The notes below the pieces were generated by a model. The model worked only from the letters and a program-made list of their open reading frames with translations. It ran no database searches and was not told the DNA's origin. Shown here piece after piece: positions 39,778-50,496 of a stretch of DNA of 64,000 nt. The translations under genes were made by a program, and so were the position numbers. The DNA comes from Diplonema japonicum (Eukaryota; Euglenozoa; Diplonemea; Diplonemida; Diplonemidae): assembly GCA_964019335.1 (NCBI GenBank), contig OZ025686.1:1-64000 (forward strand), given 5' to 3'. Within the stretch, counting starts at the first letter, position 1; each line of letters begins with the position of its first letter.

Positions 39778-42700
39778 TTAGATGCTGTGGAACTCAACAG
39801 CGTTTGCGGTCGTGCTCCTAAGGGCCTTTTGGTCCTCAAGCTCCTGCATGCTCATGGGTACTTCTTCCTCTGCCTTTCTCCCCTTCGCCCTGACGAGCAT
39901 GGCGGCAGCAACGAGGCCACCCATGCAGAGAAGTCCTCCTAGAGTACCTCCGATGATGGCTGCGAGGTTTGAGCTGCTGCTGCTGCTGCTGCTGTTGTCC
40001 TTCTTCCCTTTGCTGCCTGCGTCGTAGCCCCCCTCGACCCACCACTCGTTCATGGAGACGACCCCATCGAGCTCCTTCTTGTCGAAGGCACCGTACAGGT
40101 TCTGCTTCTTCTCTGACTGCACCTCGACGCCGACCACCGCACCACCGTCCTCGCCCCCCAGCACCGCCCCCGCACGCCCTGACAGGTCGTACACATCAAT
40201 GCACTTCGACGCAGCGCCGAAGGGGTCTGCACAGTTCCCGAACGGGCACTCGCTCGCGGGGCACAGGTACTTCACAAGTATTGTCGCTGCGGAGTCCTCC
40301 AACCCGTCCTTCACCATCTGCTCGAAGGTCGCACGGTTGAAGTTGGCCACCCCGTTTGACAGCACGAAGGTCATTAGCTGGCGTGCCTCCTCTGCCGCAG
40401 CAGATGTCCCGAAGCACTTGTACTCCGTAGAAGGGTCGCACACCCCTGACTGCGGGATGTCCTGGCACTGGTCCCCGCCTCCCTGCATGGAGCTGCAGTA
40501 CGTGTCGGCCTTCTGCCACGAGGGGCAGTTGCAGCGAGGTGCCGTCCCGGTTGCCGCCCCCAGTCCGCGGGGGTCGCGGGGGGTCTTCCCGAGGTCCCTG
40601 CAGGACCACCCGTCTCCGGGGCACACGTCCAAGCACTGCGCGTACCACCCACTCTGCTCGAAACAGGTGAGCGACCCCTCGCAGCAGTACGGTGCAGCCG
40701 TGCACGCCCCGTGCTTTTTGATCGTTTTGCTGCATAGCCCGTGCGTCGGGAGGGTCGGGGCGGGTGGGGGAACCCCCCCGCTCAGCACGTCGCAGTCCCA
40801 GCCTTTCGGGCATTTCGTGAGGCACTGTGCGTACCAGTAGTTGTTCTTGAAGCATTGGGTCCCAGAGGGGCAGCAGTCGGGGCTGTGGTGGGAATGAAAA
40901 TTCAAAGCATGAAGAAAAAAAAAACATACTTGTTAAGACACGCGTCGTACATCTTGCACTGCGTCGAAGGTGCGTCCGTTGCAGGCGCATCGGTCCTAAC
41001 CGGTGCATCTGTGTCGGGTGCGCCTGTTGCAGGTGCGTTGGTTTTCGGTGCTATTGTCTCAGGTGCATCCGTTTCAGGGGCGTTTGTCTTCGGTGCATCT
41101 GTGGCAGGGGCATCCGTTGCAGGTGCCCTTGTTTGACCAGACTTCGTTGCTGGTGCGTCTGTTGCAGGTGCGTTGGTTTTCGGTGCCATTGTCTCAGGTG
41201 CATCCGTTGTAGGAGCGTTTGTCTTCGGTGCATCTGTGGCAGGGGCATCCGTTGCAGGTGCCCTTGTTTGACCAGACTTCGTTGCTGGTGCGTCTGTTGC
41301 AGGTGCGTTGGTTTTCGGTGCCATTGTCTCAGGTGCATCCGTTGTAGGAGCGTTTGTCTTCGGTGCATCTGTGGCAGGGGCATCCGTTGCAGGTGCCCTT
41401 GTTTGACCAGGCTTTGTGGCGGGTGCGTCTGTTGCCGGTGCGTTAGTCTTCGGTGCCATTGTCTCAGGTGCATCCGTTTCAGGTGCGCTTGTCCTCGGTG
41501 CATCTGTGGCAGGGGCATCCGTCTCAGGTGCATCTGTTTTAGGAACACTTGTCTTCGGTACAGCAGTAGCCGGGGCATCTGTAGAAGGAGCACTTGTCTT
41601 GGGAACATCTGTTGCCGGTACAGTCGTGTCAGGTGCACTGGTCACCGAAGGGGTGTTCCCACAGGTGGGTGCATTCGCCTTGATGTAGTTCTTCAAGAAG
41701 GTCCCAGAGCAACTAGTGTCGTCCCAAGACTTGCTGGAGCAAGCACCTGGATTCAAAGCAGCAGACACTTCGTTCTTGTCAGCATAGCTCCACTGAGCCC
41801 AACTGATCGAAATCCCGAGAGAGCCAGCACTGTTGAAGGTGTCCAGGAATTTCTTGGTTTCAGGGAGGTACGGCCCACCGTCACCGCTCGCCATCGAGGT
41901 CCCCCATTCAGTCACGAAGATTGGGATTTGCGAAGCATAGGTCTCCACGTTCGCAAGAAGCCCTTGGTGAGAACCAGCATAGAAGTGGAAGGTGTACATC
42001 ACATTCCTGGGTTGGTCCACAGGATCAGTTGCTGCCTTGTCGATCTCCTGGCTCCAAGTGGGGGTTCCGCAGATGATGATGGTCTCGGTGTCGATGCGAC
42101 GGATGGCGGCGATGATCTTGTTGTGGTACGACTTCACCGCAGGCCACTGCACACCGTTGGGCTCGTTCGCGAGTTCGTACAGGACGTGCTTCTCGTTCTT
42201 GTAGAGGGTTGCCATCTCCTCGAAGAAGGCCTGTGCCCCGCTGTAGGTTCCATCGTTCGGGTTCCCTGGGTTCAGCATGTGCCAGTCGATCATGACGTAG
42301 ATCCCGAGCTCCTTGCACCACTGAACAATGTCCTTCACAGTCTGCTTCACACTGGGGTTCGAGGCATAGCCCCCCTCACCAACGTACATTGCAGCACGGA
42401 ACAGGTTGATCCCCCAGTTCTCTGTGAGGTGCTGGATCGCTTCCTTGGTGTAGCAGTTCGGGAACCAGTGAAGCCCGTGGCTGCTCATCCCCATCAACTG
42501 GACCGCTGCTCCAGATTCATCCACAAGCTGCAGCCCAGAGGGACCACCGAGGGTGAGCTTCCCGTGGCAGTCGATGAAGTTCCTGTTGTTCTTCGCAGGG
42601 GGGTCCGATGGGACACCAGCAGGCATCGCACAGTTGCTGCCGCCACCACCACCGCTGCCACCGTTCTGCCAGTTGCAGGAGTTCTTGGTAGGACAGCAGC

Positions 42701-43595
42701 ACCTGCAGAAGCATTCACTCCCATCATCGCTCCCACAGTTCGCCCCGTTGTTGGTCCATCCGCAGTCGCAGTTCGACGAGGCTCCAGGGCAGGTCGTGGG
42801 AGGGACAGGGGCGGGGCCAGACGGAGGAGGAAGCATCGGGGTGGGGGGAACAGGGGCGCCGTTCCCTGCAGGGTCAGGGAACTGGTCATCGTCCAACCTC
42901 CTCGATCCGCTTGCCGCCACAAGGCTGTCGGGGCACTTCACTCTCGTTGCCTGCGCTCCCGGGTTGTCGGCGTTCTTGAACCACCCGAAGCGGAAGTTGC
43001 ACCCTTCCTGCAGCTCTGAAGGGAGGTTTCCGCACTCAGACAAGGAGTTCACCCCACCGTACCTCTTGCCCCATTGGGCCTCTGTCGTGCTGCTGAACTG
43101 CCCAGGGCCGTTCACAGACTGTCCTGTGCATCCGTTGAAGATACCGAAGCCGCCGCCCGGAATCTGCAGGTCGAAGTGCACGGCACCGAGGTCGTCCCCG
43201 CTGTTCACCACCTGCACCACCATCCGCTTCCCTGCCAACACAGTCGACGACTCGAACGCCAGCTCGTAGCACACAGAGCACTCCAAGTTCGCAGCCGCGT
43301 ACCCGTATGCCACGTCGGCTGTCACTTCAAACGGGAGCTGGTTCGTGCACATGTAGGCGGGGCCGCTGTTCGACCCACCCCCCGCGCAGATGTTCTTCGC
43401 GTCCCCGTCCGCGAGCGGCGCCCCGTCTAGCCCGCAGGAGTGCACAGGAGCGTCCACCCGCATCACCCCACCCTTGTTCGCGTTGGAGTCCCACGCGCAC
43501 GATGGCTTGCAGCAGTCCCAGTACCGCGTCGTCTTCGCAGGCACGGCCCCGACTGCCGCTGTCAGCCCCAGAAGCACCAGCAGGGGCCCTGACAT
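39778..43595 (-). CDS. Membrane-anchored bifunctional cellulase, GH45 plus GH5 with CBM1-like domains
   Basis: Exons 40930-43595 and 39778-40882, about 1256 residues; the 47-nt intron restores CLNNPDCCPSG across the junction. In order: signal peptide (MSGPLLVLLGLTAAVGA); GH45 domain (about 43540-42900) with TTRYWDCCKPSCAW and HFDLQIPGGGFGIFNGC holding the two catalytic Asp; Cys-rich linker; GH5 domain (about 42580-41680) with IDWHML, YELANEPNG (acid/base Glu) and FVTEWGTS (nucleophile Glu); a Thr/Asp/Ala/Pro repeat linker; two CBM1-like knots (CCPSGTQCFKNNYWYAQCL and YCCEGSLTCFEQSGWYAQCL); an unknown ectodomain; poly-Ser; a membrane helix (GGTLGGLLCMGGLVAAAML); and a short basic/acidic tail. 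It would cut beta-1,4-glucan at the cell surface. An upstream ATG at 43616 is possible. Confidence 0.88.
40990..41650. repeat. Tandem repeats encoding the Thr/Asp/Ala/Pro linker
   Basis: Near-perfect 135-bp units begin near 41134, 41269 and 41404 (gaccagacttcgttgctggt), each built from 30-nt subrepeats encoding TDAPAT/TNAPAT motifs. They form the O-glycosylation-prone linker between GH5 and the CBM1 region. Near-identity between units suggests recent expansion. Confidence 0.9.
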
Positions 43596-44079
43596 CTTTT
43601 CACCTCCCGCCGTCATCCAAGTCCCACGGCTTGTCTTGTGTGTAGGTTACAAACTGTGAAGAGAGTACAAAATCTGGCAACAAAAGAATAATAAACCAAT
43701 GGAACAAAAAGAGAGAAGAGAGGAGGGGGAAGAAAGAAGAATCTAAAAAAGCTTCATTAAACCGCGAAACCTCACAGAAGAAGGGGTAGTGGGGGGGAAA
43801 CGGGACCCAAGACATAAACAATATGTTGTTCCCTTTCGGCATCCCCTTTATTCCTTTTTCCTGGACGTTTCTTTGCTTTTGCGGCTGCTGCTTCTTTTCA
43901 ATTTCTTCTTTTTTCTTCCTTTTTGTTTTTTATGAATCTTTCATCAATTGAGAAAGATATGCCCTCCCCCCATTAATAAAGAACGAGAAGAGCAAGCAAG
44001 CATTATTCTTTTGTTTGTTTTGTTTTCGCCCCTTTCAACAGAGGATCAATGCCTTTTTTTCTTTTCTTCGAGATAAGGT

Positions 44080-44739
44080 TTAAGCCTTGTAGACGGAGAA
44101 GACACCCTCCTTCTTTGCGTAGTGGGCCTTCACCACCGGGATGTTTGCGATCTTCTTGGTGTGTGCGGTGATGTTCTTGAAGGGGGCGAGGCAGTCGGTG
44201 GGGTAGCCGTCGAACTGCCCGCTCCTGAAGATGTTGGGCCAGGCGAAGACAGCGGCGTCGGCGAGGGTGAGGTGGTCCCCGACTGCGAACCCGGAGGGGT
44301 TCTTCCCGATCAACTCGTCGATGAAGGTGAGCCACTTGAAGGCGTCGCCGCCCTCCGCCACAGAGGCTGCCCTGAAGGCCTCCCTCTCAGCTCCCTCGGG
44401 GACACCGAAGCTCTTGATGAGGGGACCGAACACCTCTCCAACCATGTCCACCATCTCGTCCACGCGGAGGGCAGCAAGCGGGCACTCCGGGTACAGGGGT
44501 TTCCCCTCGAACGAAGACTTCTTCGCCGCCCACCTCGCCATCGCTACGCTCTGCGACACCTGCACACCGTCCAACTCCATCAGAGGAAGCTGCTTGGGGG
44601 CAACCGTCGGCTTCATCTTCCCCCACGACTCCCCCGTCACGATCTCATCCTCGAAGGGCACTCCCCCGACCATCAGGCAGAACCGGGTCGGCTCCAACCT
44701 CCCCGCAATGTCGAAGTAGGTGAGCTTCACAGACGGCAT
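44080..44739 (-). CDS. Glutathione S-transferase, sigma-like (copy 2)
   Basis: Identical in protein to the gene at 37997-38656, and the overlapping frames on the opposite strand also translate identically, so synonymous sites match too. The 3' flank is partly shared (gcccctttcaacagagga.caatgcc... and the ttcatcaa.tgagaaagatatg segment) and diverges gradually, while the upstream flank loses similarity after about 10 nt. It was either duplicated very recently or is kept identical by gene conversion. Same motifs and expected activity as copy 1. Confidence 0.92.
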   Translation of the reverse strand: MPSVKLTYFDIAGRLEPTRFCLMVGGVPFEDEIVTGESWGKMKPTVAPKQLPLMELDGVQVSQSVAMARWAAKKSSFEGKPLYPECPLAALRVDEMVDMVGEVFGPLIKSFGVPEGAEREAFRAASVAEGGDAFKWLTFIDELIGKNPSGFAVGDHLTLADAAVFAWPNIFRSGQFDGYPTDCLAPFKNITAHTKKIANIPVVKAHYAKKEGVFSVYKA

Positions 44740-45692
44740 TTTTCTTCTAAAAAGTGTAAAGTGGATCGGGAGGGGCCTTTATTTGTATTATTCTTTTTGC
44801 GTTTCTAATGGCGACGTTTTGTTCCAACACCTGCAAATCGAGCAACCGTCCGAGCAACCGTCTGCTCTCTGCGTGAGGACATTTAATGATTGTTCTTCAG
44901 TTGAAATACTCCCCTCCCGAACTCAGCAAAGACCTCAGCGGAGCTATGCTAGGTGCACAGGTCAGGAGAAAGAAATAAAAACGTAGGGAAGTAGGGTGGT
45001 TTATTTGTGTACTTTTTTCTTCGTAGAAACGCAGGCGCTTGACCTTCATTTCCGTGGCGGGGATGGACAAGTACGGAAAGGGTGACAGCACTTTTTTTTT
45101 TTGGAGGAGAAAAACAAGAAGGTAAGGGAAAAGGTAACACTTATGCCACTGCTTTGTTTCTTTCTTCTTTTTTTCCTCTTCTTTTTCTTTTGCAATCCCA
45201 ACTGAATACTTATTTTACAAATAAAAAAATAAATAAAAGAAATCTTGCGAAATGGGCAATCATGTTTTAGAGGCTGCTAAGCCCCTACCACAGTGCCTGC
45301 TGGGACACACATTGTGATCCCTGCCAACAGGCGTGCAGCTAAAAGGGGCGAGTGTTAATGTACAGAGGAGGGTAAAAAGAAAAAAAGCGGAAATGAAGGA
45401 AAAAGTAGAGAATCGTAGGAGACAGGGAGTCGTTGCGTGGGTGGGGGCGTGCAATTCAGCAAGCAACCGCAACATCCACAAGAGGGAGACGAAAAAAAAA
45501 GAAGGAAAAAAAAAAAAAGCAAGAAACACCAGAGGAATCATGGAGTGTTCTAAAGACAAAAGCCAACTCTAAGCGAAACCTTAGGCAAGAAAAAATGAAC
45601 TCAACATAAAAAGTAAAAAAATAAAAAACATAGATTAGTCATGTCTTCATTGCACAATGTTTCACTTTATCGGACACAAACAAGAAGAGGAT
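44740..45692. other. Spacer, no gene recognised
   Basis: About 950 nt of mixed A/T-rich and purine-rich sequence between GST copy 2 and the stop of the His/Gln-rich gene, with homopolymers at 45091-45101 and 45495-45520. Only low-complexity frames occur. Confidence 0.5.
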
Positions 45693-47326
45693 TCAAGGCT
45701 TTGCGGGGCCTCTCCTGGAATCGCCGTGGCTGGAGTAGCTCCCACCCTTGTACCCGTTCTGGTCGTACCTGGTGCGGCCACCTAGTAAGGTGCAGAGGTA
45801 GCGGGTCTTCACATACCTTTGCTGCCCTGTTTGCCCCCTTTTGGTCTCTGGAAGTTCCCACCCTTCCCATGGTATCCACGGGGGTCGTTCCCGTATCCCC
45901 CCTTGCCGCCCTTACCTTCGTAGCCATAGTGGCTGTGATGGTTGTGGTAGCCTTTGCCCTTCCCGACATTGTTCCTAGCAGGCCCCAAGTGCTCCTGTGC
46001 AGTGGTTTAATAGTTTTAAAGTCACACCTTTAGCTGCTTGACATCAAAACCCTTTCCTCCTTTACTTCCCTTTCCGCCTCTGTCCTCGTCCTCGACCGCT
46101 TTCATCAACAGCTGCACCACGTTGTCGTCCTTGCTGGTGTCCACGACTCCATTGCATGTCGCCTGGTGCAGCAGGTCCTCCACCTTGGGCTCGTCGGGTG
46201 TCGGTGTGTAAGGAGATGTGGACGCGGGGGGCTGTGCTGCTGCAGTCGGGGGCGTTGTGGAGGGGGGCCCTGCGGGAGATGGCATGGTCATTTTGGGCTT
46301 CTCCCTTTCGACGGGATGTATCACTGCGTCAGAGGGTGAGATGGGGTTTTGGGGGAAGCTCCCGTTCACGGAGGGGTCCGAGAGCCTCCGTGCCTCGGGT
46401 TGGTCGGGACTGCGTGTCACTGTCTTGACATCTCCTGAAGGGTTAAGGAGGGACATAGGAACGCGGGAAGCTGGCTGTTGCTGGGCTGAGTGATGTTGGT
46501 GCTGGTGCTGGTGTTGGTGTTGGTGTAGGTGTTGGTGCTGGTGTTGATGGTGATGTTGCTGGTGGTAGTGGGGGTGGGGACGTGGAGGCTGTGGTTGAGG
46601 TGGTTGTTGGTGTTGCTGTTGGACCTGCTGATGGTGCTGTTGACGTAGGTGCTGGTGTTGGTGTTGGTGCTGGTGATGGTGATGGTGATGGTGTGGTAGA
46701 CGTTGAGGTTGAGGTGGTTGTTGGTGTTGATGTTGATGTTGATGCTGGCCATTGCGCTGCCCTTGTTGAGGCGGATATTGTTGCTGATGGTGATGGTGTT
46801 GGTGCGGGGGCCGCTCGGCATAAGACGAGGGAGGGTATTGCGACGAAGAGGGCAGAGACGCTTGGTGCCGGAGTGGGTGCGGAGGGGCTTGCGGAGGGCC
46901 ACGTGGGCGGTGCTCAGGAGGAGCTTGAGAGTACTGGGAAGGTTGCTGGTAAGCCTGCTGAACAGGCGGAGGGAACGGAGGAGACAACGGTATGGTGGGA
47001 CTGTTGGTGGGGTTGGGAAGTGGCCTGTGAGAAGGGTCACTGCCCACGAGGGGCTTGGGTGACCGCGAAGCATTTGGGTAGTATTGCGGGGTGGCAATGT
47101 TGCTCTGGGGGTACGACGGCGTCACATGGCTAACAGGCGTGCTTTGCTGCGATACGTTATCCACTGGCATCATGGGAGGCGTGGCGGGGGGGTACCCGTA
47201 GTACTCTCGGCTTGCGCCCGAGTCTTCGTACCCACCGCTCTGCTCACTTGTGAAGGAGGTGTCATGCAACATCTGTGCTGTGGTAGCGTCTACGACATTC
47301 CCCACTGGGTCAAAGTAAGTCGTCAT
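45693..47326 (-). CDS. Gln/His/Pro-rich low-complexity protein with Gly/Tyr/Lys-rich tail
   Basis: Exons 46028-47326, 45817-45994 and 45693-45781, about 521 residues. The N-terminal ~130 residues are Ser/Thr/Pro/Tyr-rich; the middle (about 46480-46900) is a long His-Gln repeat from CAC/CAG trinucleotides; then comes a Pro/Ser region and a short conserved-looking helix EPKVEDLLHQATCNGVV...NVVQLLMKAVEDE. The spliced C-terminus is Gly/Tyr/His/Lys/Arg-rich (YHGKGGNFQRPKGGKQGSK, SYSSHGDSRRG), like RNA-binding RGG tails. An RNA-granule or mRNA-binding role is plausible but unproven. The introns are 33 and 35 nt. Confidence 0.65.
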
Positions 47327-47771
47327 TGGTAAGACGTCCCCTCCCCTCTGCAAGGTGCTGCGTTGGTGGTGGGAAGGGTAACAAAAAAAGCTATTTGCGA
47401 TGCACGCGCAGAAATCGAAGGGGGTAAATAAAAATATACAAAAGAAGAAGAAGAAAAAACGGAGACGGGTAAGGTTCTGAAGTAAACTCTTACCGCGGTT
47501 AATGTGTTCTCTCTTTTGTTTCCTTTTCCCATCTCTTTTTTTTTTTTTTTTTTTTTTTCTCGGTGGCGCTTCATGTGTGCCACCAATGAAACAAAACAAA
47601 ATACAAAAAAAAAAAAGTAGAGGACAGGCCCCTCGTATGTGGGCAGTGCGACAAGCATGAAGCTGCGCAAAGGGGAAGAGGAGAAACCAGACTAAAATGC
47701 TGTGGGAAAAGAAGAAGAAAAAAAAAATACATTCTATTCTCATGCAGTTAGTGTGTTTATATTATAACAAC
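47327..47771. other. Homopolymer-rich spacer
   Basis: 445 nt with long A and T runs (for example 47536-47559 T-run, 47609-47619 A-run). It probably contains the 3' UTR of threonine ammonia-lyase and the splice acceptor for the next gene. No gene. Confidence 0.5.
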
Positions 47772-49421
47772 CTACGCCTCCTTCCTGAGGAACCCGTTGT
47801 ACACAGGGTTGTGTGTCTCGTCGCAGTACGTGTAACCTATCTTACTAACAAAATTGTTGAACTCAGACTCCTTGTTGGGAGGGACCTGTGGAGGGTGAGT
47901 GGTGTGGTCCTATGGCTTTCATACCGGGATCCCAACTAAGACGCGGCCAGTACCTGTCCCATGATTGCGATAGTGGAGGAGAGAGAGGTAGAAGCTTGAC
48001 TGAAGCTTCAGGATGAAAGCTTCAAGCGAGCCAACCTGATATTTGAGAGTTTTGCAATTTTGCAGCTGTGTACATACCGTCTCGGGGAATTCGAACCTTA
48101 TGAGCCTCTCACAAGGGACATGATGCCGGCCTCCGATGAGGTACCTCCCGTGCGACTTGGCCAACTCGTTGTCTGTCACATCGCAAGCAGTCATTCCCGC
48201 TTTGCTGAGTGCATCGACGACCACATGTACATCTGTCTTTCTGTCCGTTACGCTGAAGGCCACCAAGATGTACGCCTTCTCACCCTGGCGCATTCTGTAC
48301 GAAAACTCTGTGATGTAGTGTGGTGCGATGCACTTGTACATCTTCATGAAGCCGCCCTGCTTCTCGGGAATGATAACCGATAGCAGTACTTCCTTGTTCT
48401 CACCCATCTCCGCCCGCTCGGCGACGAAGCGAAGTCTGTTGAAGTTCATGTTCGCACCAGACGTGACGCACACGATGTTCGCGTCCCTCACGTTGTGCTC
48501 TGCGACGTACTTCCGCATCCCCGCGACAGAGAGGGCACCGGCAGGCTCGACGATGCTGCGTGTGTCGACGAAAATGTCCTTGATGGCAGCGCAGATCTCG
48601 TCGTTGGTGACAGTCACGACGCCGTCAGCACCGCACTCCTTTGAGGAGATCAGCTTGAAGGTCTCCTCTCCGACGGTCTTCACGGCAGCACCGTCTGCGA
48701 AAAGCCCCACATGGTCGAGGGTCACCACCTTACCGCACTCTAGTGACGCTTTCATCGAAGCCGCATCGGTAGCCTCCACACCGATCACCTTACAGTTGGG
48801 GAAGACTCGCTTAGTATAGGCTGTGATCCCTGCCAGTAGACCGCCTCCTCCAATGGCTGTAAAGATGTACTGCGGGCGGTTTGAAGACGGCAGTTGCCTG
48901 AAGATCTCGACTGCGATGGTGCCCTGCCCTGCAATGACGTACGGGTCGTCATATGGGTGGATGATGGGCCTTCCGCTAAGCTCGCTCCGTCTTATGCACT
49001 CTGCCTTAGCTTCATCGAACGTTGTACCCTTCAGCACCACCTCAGCTCCTAATCGCTTCACGCTCTCCACTTTGATGTCTGGCGTGCATGTCGGCATGCA
49101 TATTGTTGACTTTGTGCCTAACTTCTTCGCGGCCAATGCTACACCTTGCGCGTGGTTCCCTGCGCTGCATGCAAGAACGCCCTTTTTCTTCTCCTCGTCG
49201 GTTAGGTTTACCATTTTGTTATACGCACCTCTAAGCTTGAACGAAAAAACTTGTTGGTCATCTTCCCTTTTCAAGTACACATTGCACCCGGATTTACTCG
49301 ATATGTTCTTCGTGAGTTCCAAAGGGGTCACCTTCGCCACGTCGTACACAGGCGCCGTCAGAATCATCCTCAGGTAGTTTCTTTCCTCGGGCTCCGCATC
49401 ATCTCTCTTTCTTTTGCTCAT
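47772..49421 (-). CDS. ILV1: Threonine ammonia-lyase (threonine dehydratase), biosynthetic type
   Basis: Exons 48078-49421, 47925-48035 and 47772-47885, about 522 residues, all phase-0. The PLP catalytic domain shows KREDDQQVFSFKLRGAYNK (PLP Lys), ACSAGNHAQGVA, TAIGGGGLLAG and VCVTSGANMNFNRLRFV. Two ACT-like regulatory units follow: LLSVIIPEKQGGF...FSYRM, then CERLIRFEFPETVGSLEAFI...YRNHG...GRVLVGIP and the exon-3 end EFNNFVSKIGYTYCDETHNP. It converts threonine to 2-oxobutanoate and ammonia, the first step to isoleucine, and the ACT units imply feedback control by isoleucine. No organellar targeting peptide is visible from ATG 49421, which is two bases after CAAAACAG. Confidence 0.92.
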
Positions 49422-49506
49422 CCCTGTTTTGGTATTCACCGGTTTGAAAAAGGATAGATGCAAGGGAAATTGCTTTGTTAAAAGCTAAGAGATGCTTGTA
49501 AAAGCT

Positions 49507-50409
49507 TCAGTACTGATTGCTCATGAGGAGCTCAAGGATGTAGTCTGGGTCGATGCCTGGGGGGAAGCAGCTGGGGTCTTGTGTAATCATATACTGGATG
49601 AGGGCTTCCTGTAAGGTAAGGCCTTCGCTTTGGTCGTAAAGGTCATCTAGTTCGTCATCCGTGAGGGCAGACTCGACGGAGACGGTCGAGAACTTCCTCT
49701 TCCAGGACTCCTTCCTGCCGAGGGTGGGGCTCTCATCGTCAGTGTCGTCGTTGCACATCGAAGCGCGGTACAACTCCTGCCACCTCCTCAGGCCAACAAC
49801 ATCTCCTTCATCTGTGATGATGCCGCCTTTCTCCCTAGGGGTAGTGGCCCCACTCTCTACGGAGTCTGTCACATACTCGATGTACGACTCCACGAAGTCA
49901 GGGTTGTCGTCCGTCTTCCCTTCCTGGTACTTTGGAGACACAGGCGACATAGGAGGCGCCACGGGTGGCGGTGTTGAAGCCTTCCTATTCCCTTTTATCA
50001 TTCTCTTGACCTGTTCTTTTCTCTTCTCGGCAGCGGGTGGTGCCCTTCTTGCCTGGTTGTACAGCCTACTCTCCCTTTCTCTTATTTCGTCTTCCAGCCT
50101 GTTCAGCCGCTCCTCCCGACAGCGCACTTTATCCTCCCTTGCCCTCACTGCATCCCATTCCACCTTCAGCTGCGCTTTTTCCTCCATCACCACTTGCAGC
50201 ATTCCTTTCCATTCCCCTACCACCTTCTGCTCCGCTCCCTTCATCGCCACAAGCTCCTTTATGATCTCCGCACAGGACAGCTTCTCATGACACTCGCAGG
50301 TTGGGGTGTGCTTATCTGTGATTCCTGCAGACCGGAGGGACCGCTCCCTTTCATTAAGCTCTGCTTCCCACAACGCAAGGGTGCGCTGCGTGAGGTTCTC
50401 GGCTACCAT
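49507..50409 (-). CDS. Coiled-coil protein of unknown function, 300 residues
   Basis: ATG 50409, intronless. The N-terminal 140 residues form charged coiled coil (WEAELNERERSLR..., AREDKVRCREERLNRLEDEI). A basic Pro-rich segment follows (KKPPP-like with RMIKGNRKASTPPPVAPP), then an acidic, Ser/Thr-rich region with likely phosphorylation sites. The C-terminus is a short acidic helix LTLQEALIQYMITQDPSCFPPGIDPDYIL. I recognise no family. The gaps are 87 nt upstream to the LRR gene and 85 nt downstream to threonine ammonia-lyase, each with an acceptor. Confidence 0.65.
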   Translation of the reverse strand: MVAENLTQRTLALWEAELNERERSLRSAGITDKHTPTCECHEKLSCAEIIKELVAMKGAEQKVVGEWKGMLQVVMEEKAQLKVEWDAVRAREDKVRCREERLNRLEDEIRERESRLYNQARRAPPAAEKRKEQVKRMIKGNRKASTPPPVAPPMSPVSPKYQEGKTDDNPDFVESYIEYVTDSVESGATTPREKGGIITDEGDVVGLRRWQELYRASMCNDDTDDESPTLGRKESWKRKFSTVSVESALTDDELDDLYDQSEGLTLQEALIQYMITQDPSCFPPGIDPDYILELLMSNQY

Positions 50410-50496
50410 AATCACTTCGATACTTAAGCTAGAAGGAGGGCAAAAAGCTGAATACAATCTAGGGCACATATAGTAATGGTACATTGACACTAGTGG

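Noticed and set aside
40990-41650. Regular 135-bp repeats that could suggest a CRISPR-like or satellite array
   Set aside because: They are in frame, encode a Thr/Asp/Ala/Pro linker and have no spacer variation; this is a eukaryotic coding repeat.
41133-43019. Long plus-strand frame opposite the cellulase (Cys/Arg-rich)
   Set aside because: It arises from the repeats and GC bias of the cellulase gene on the other strand; no homologous motif.
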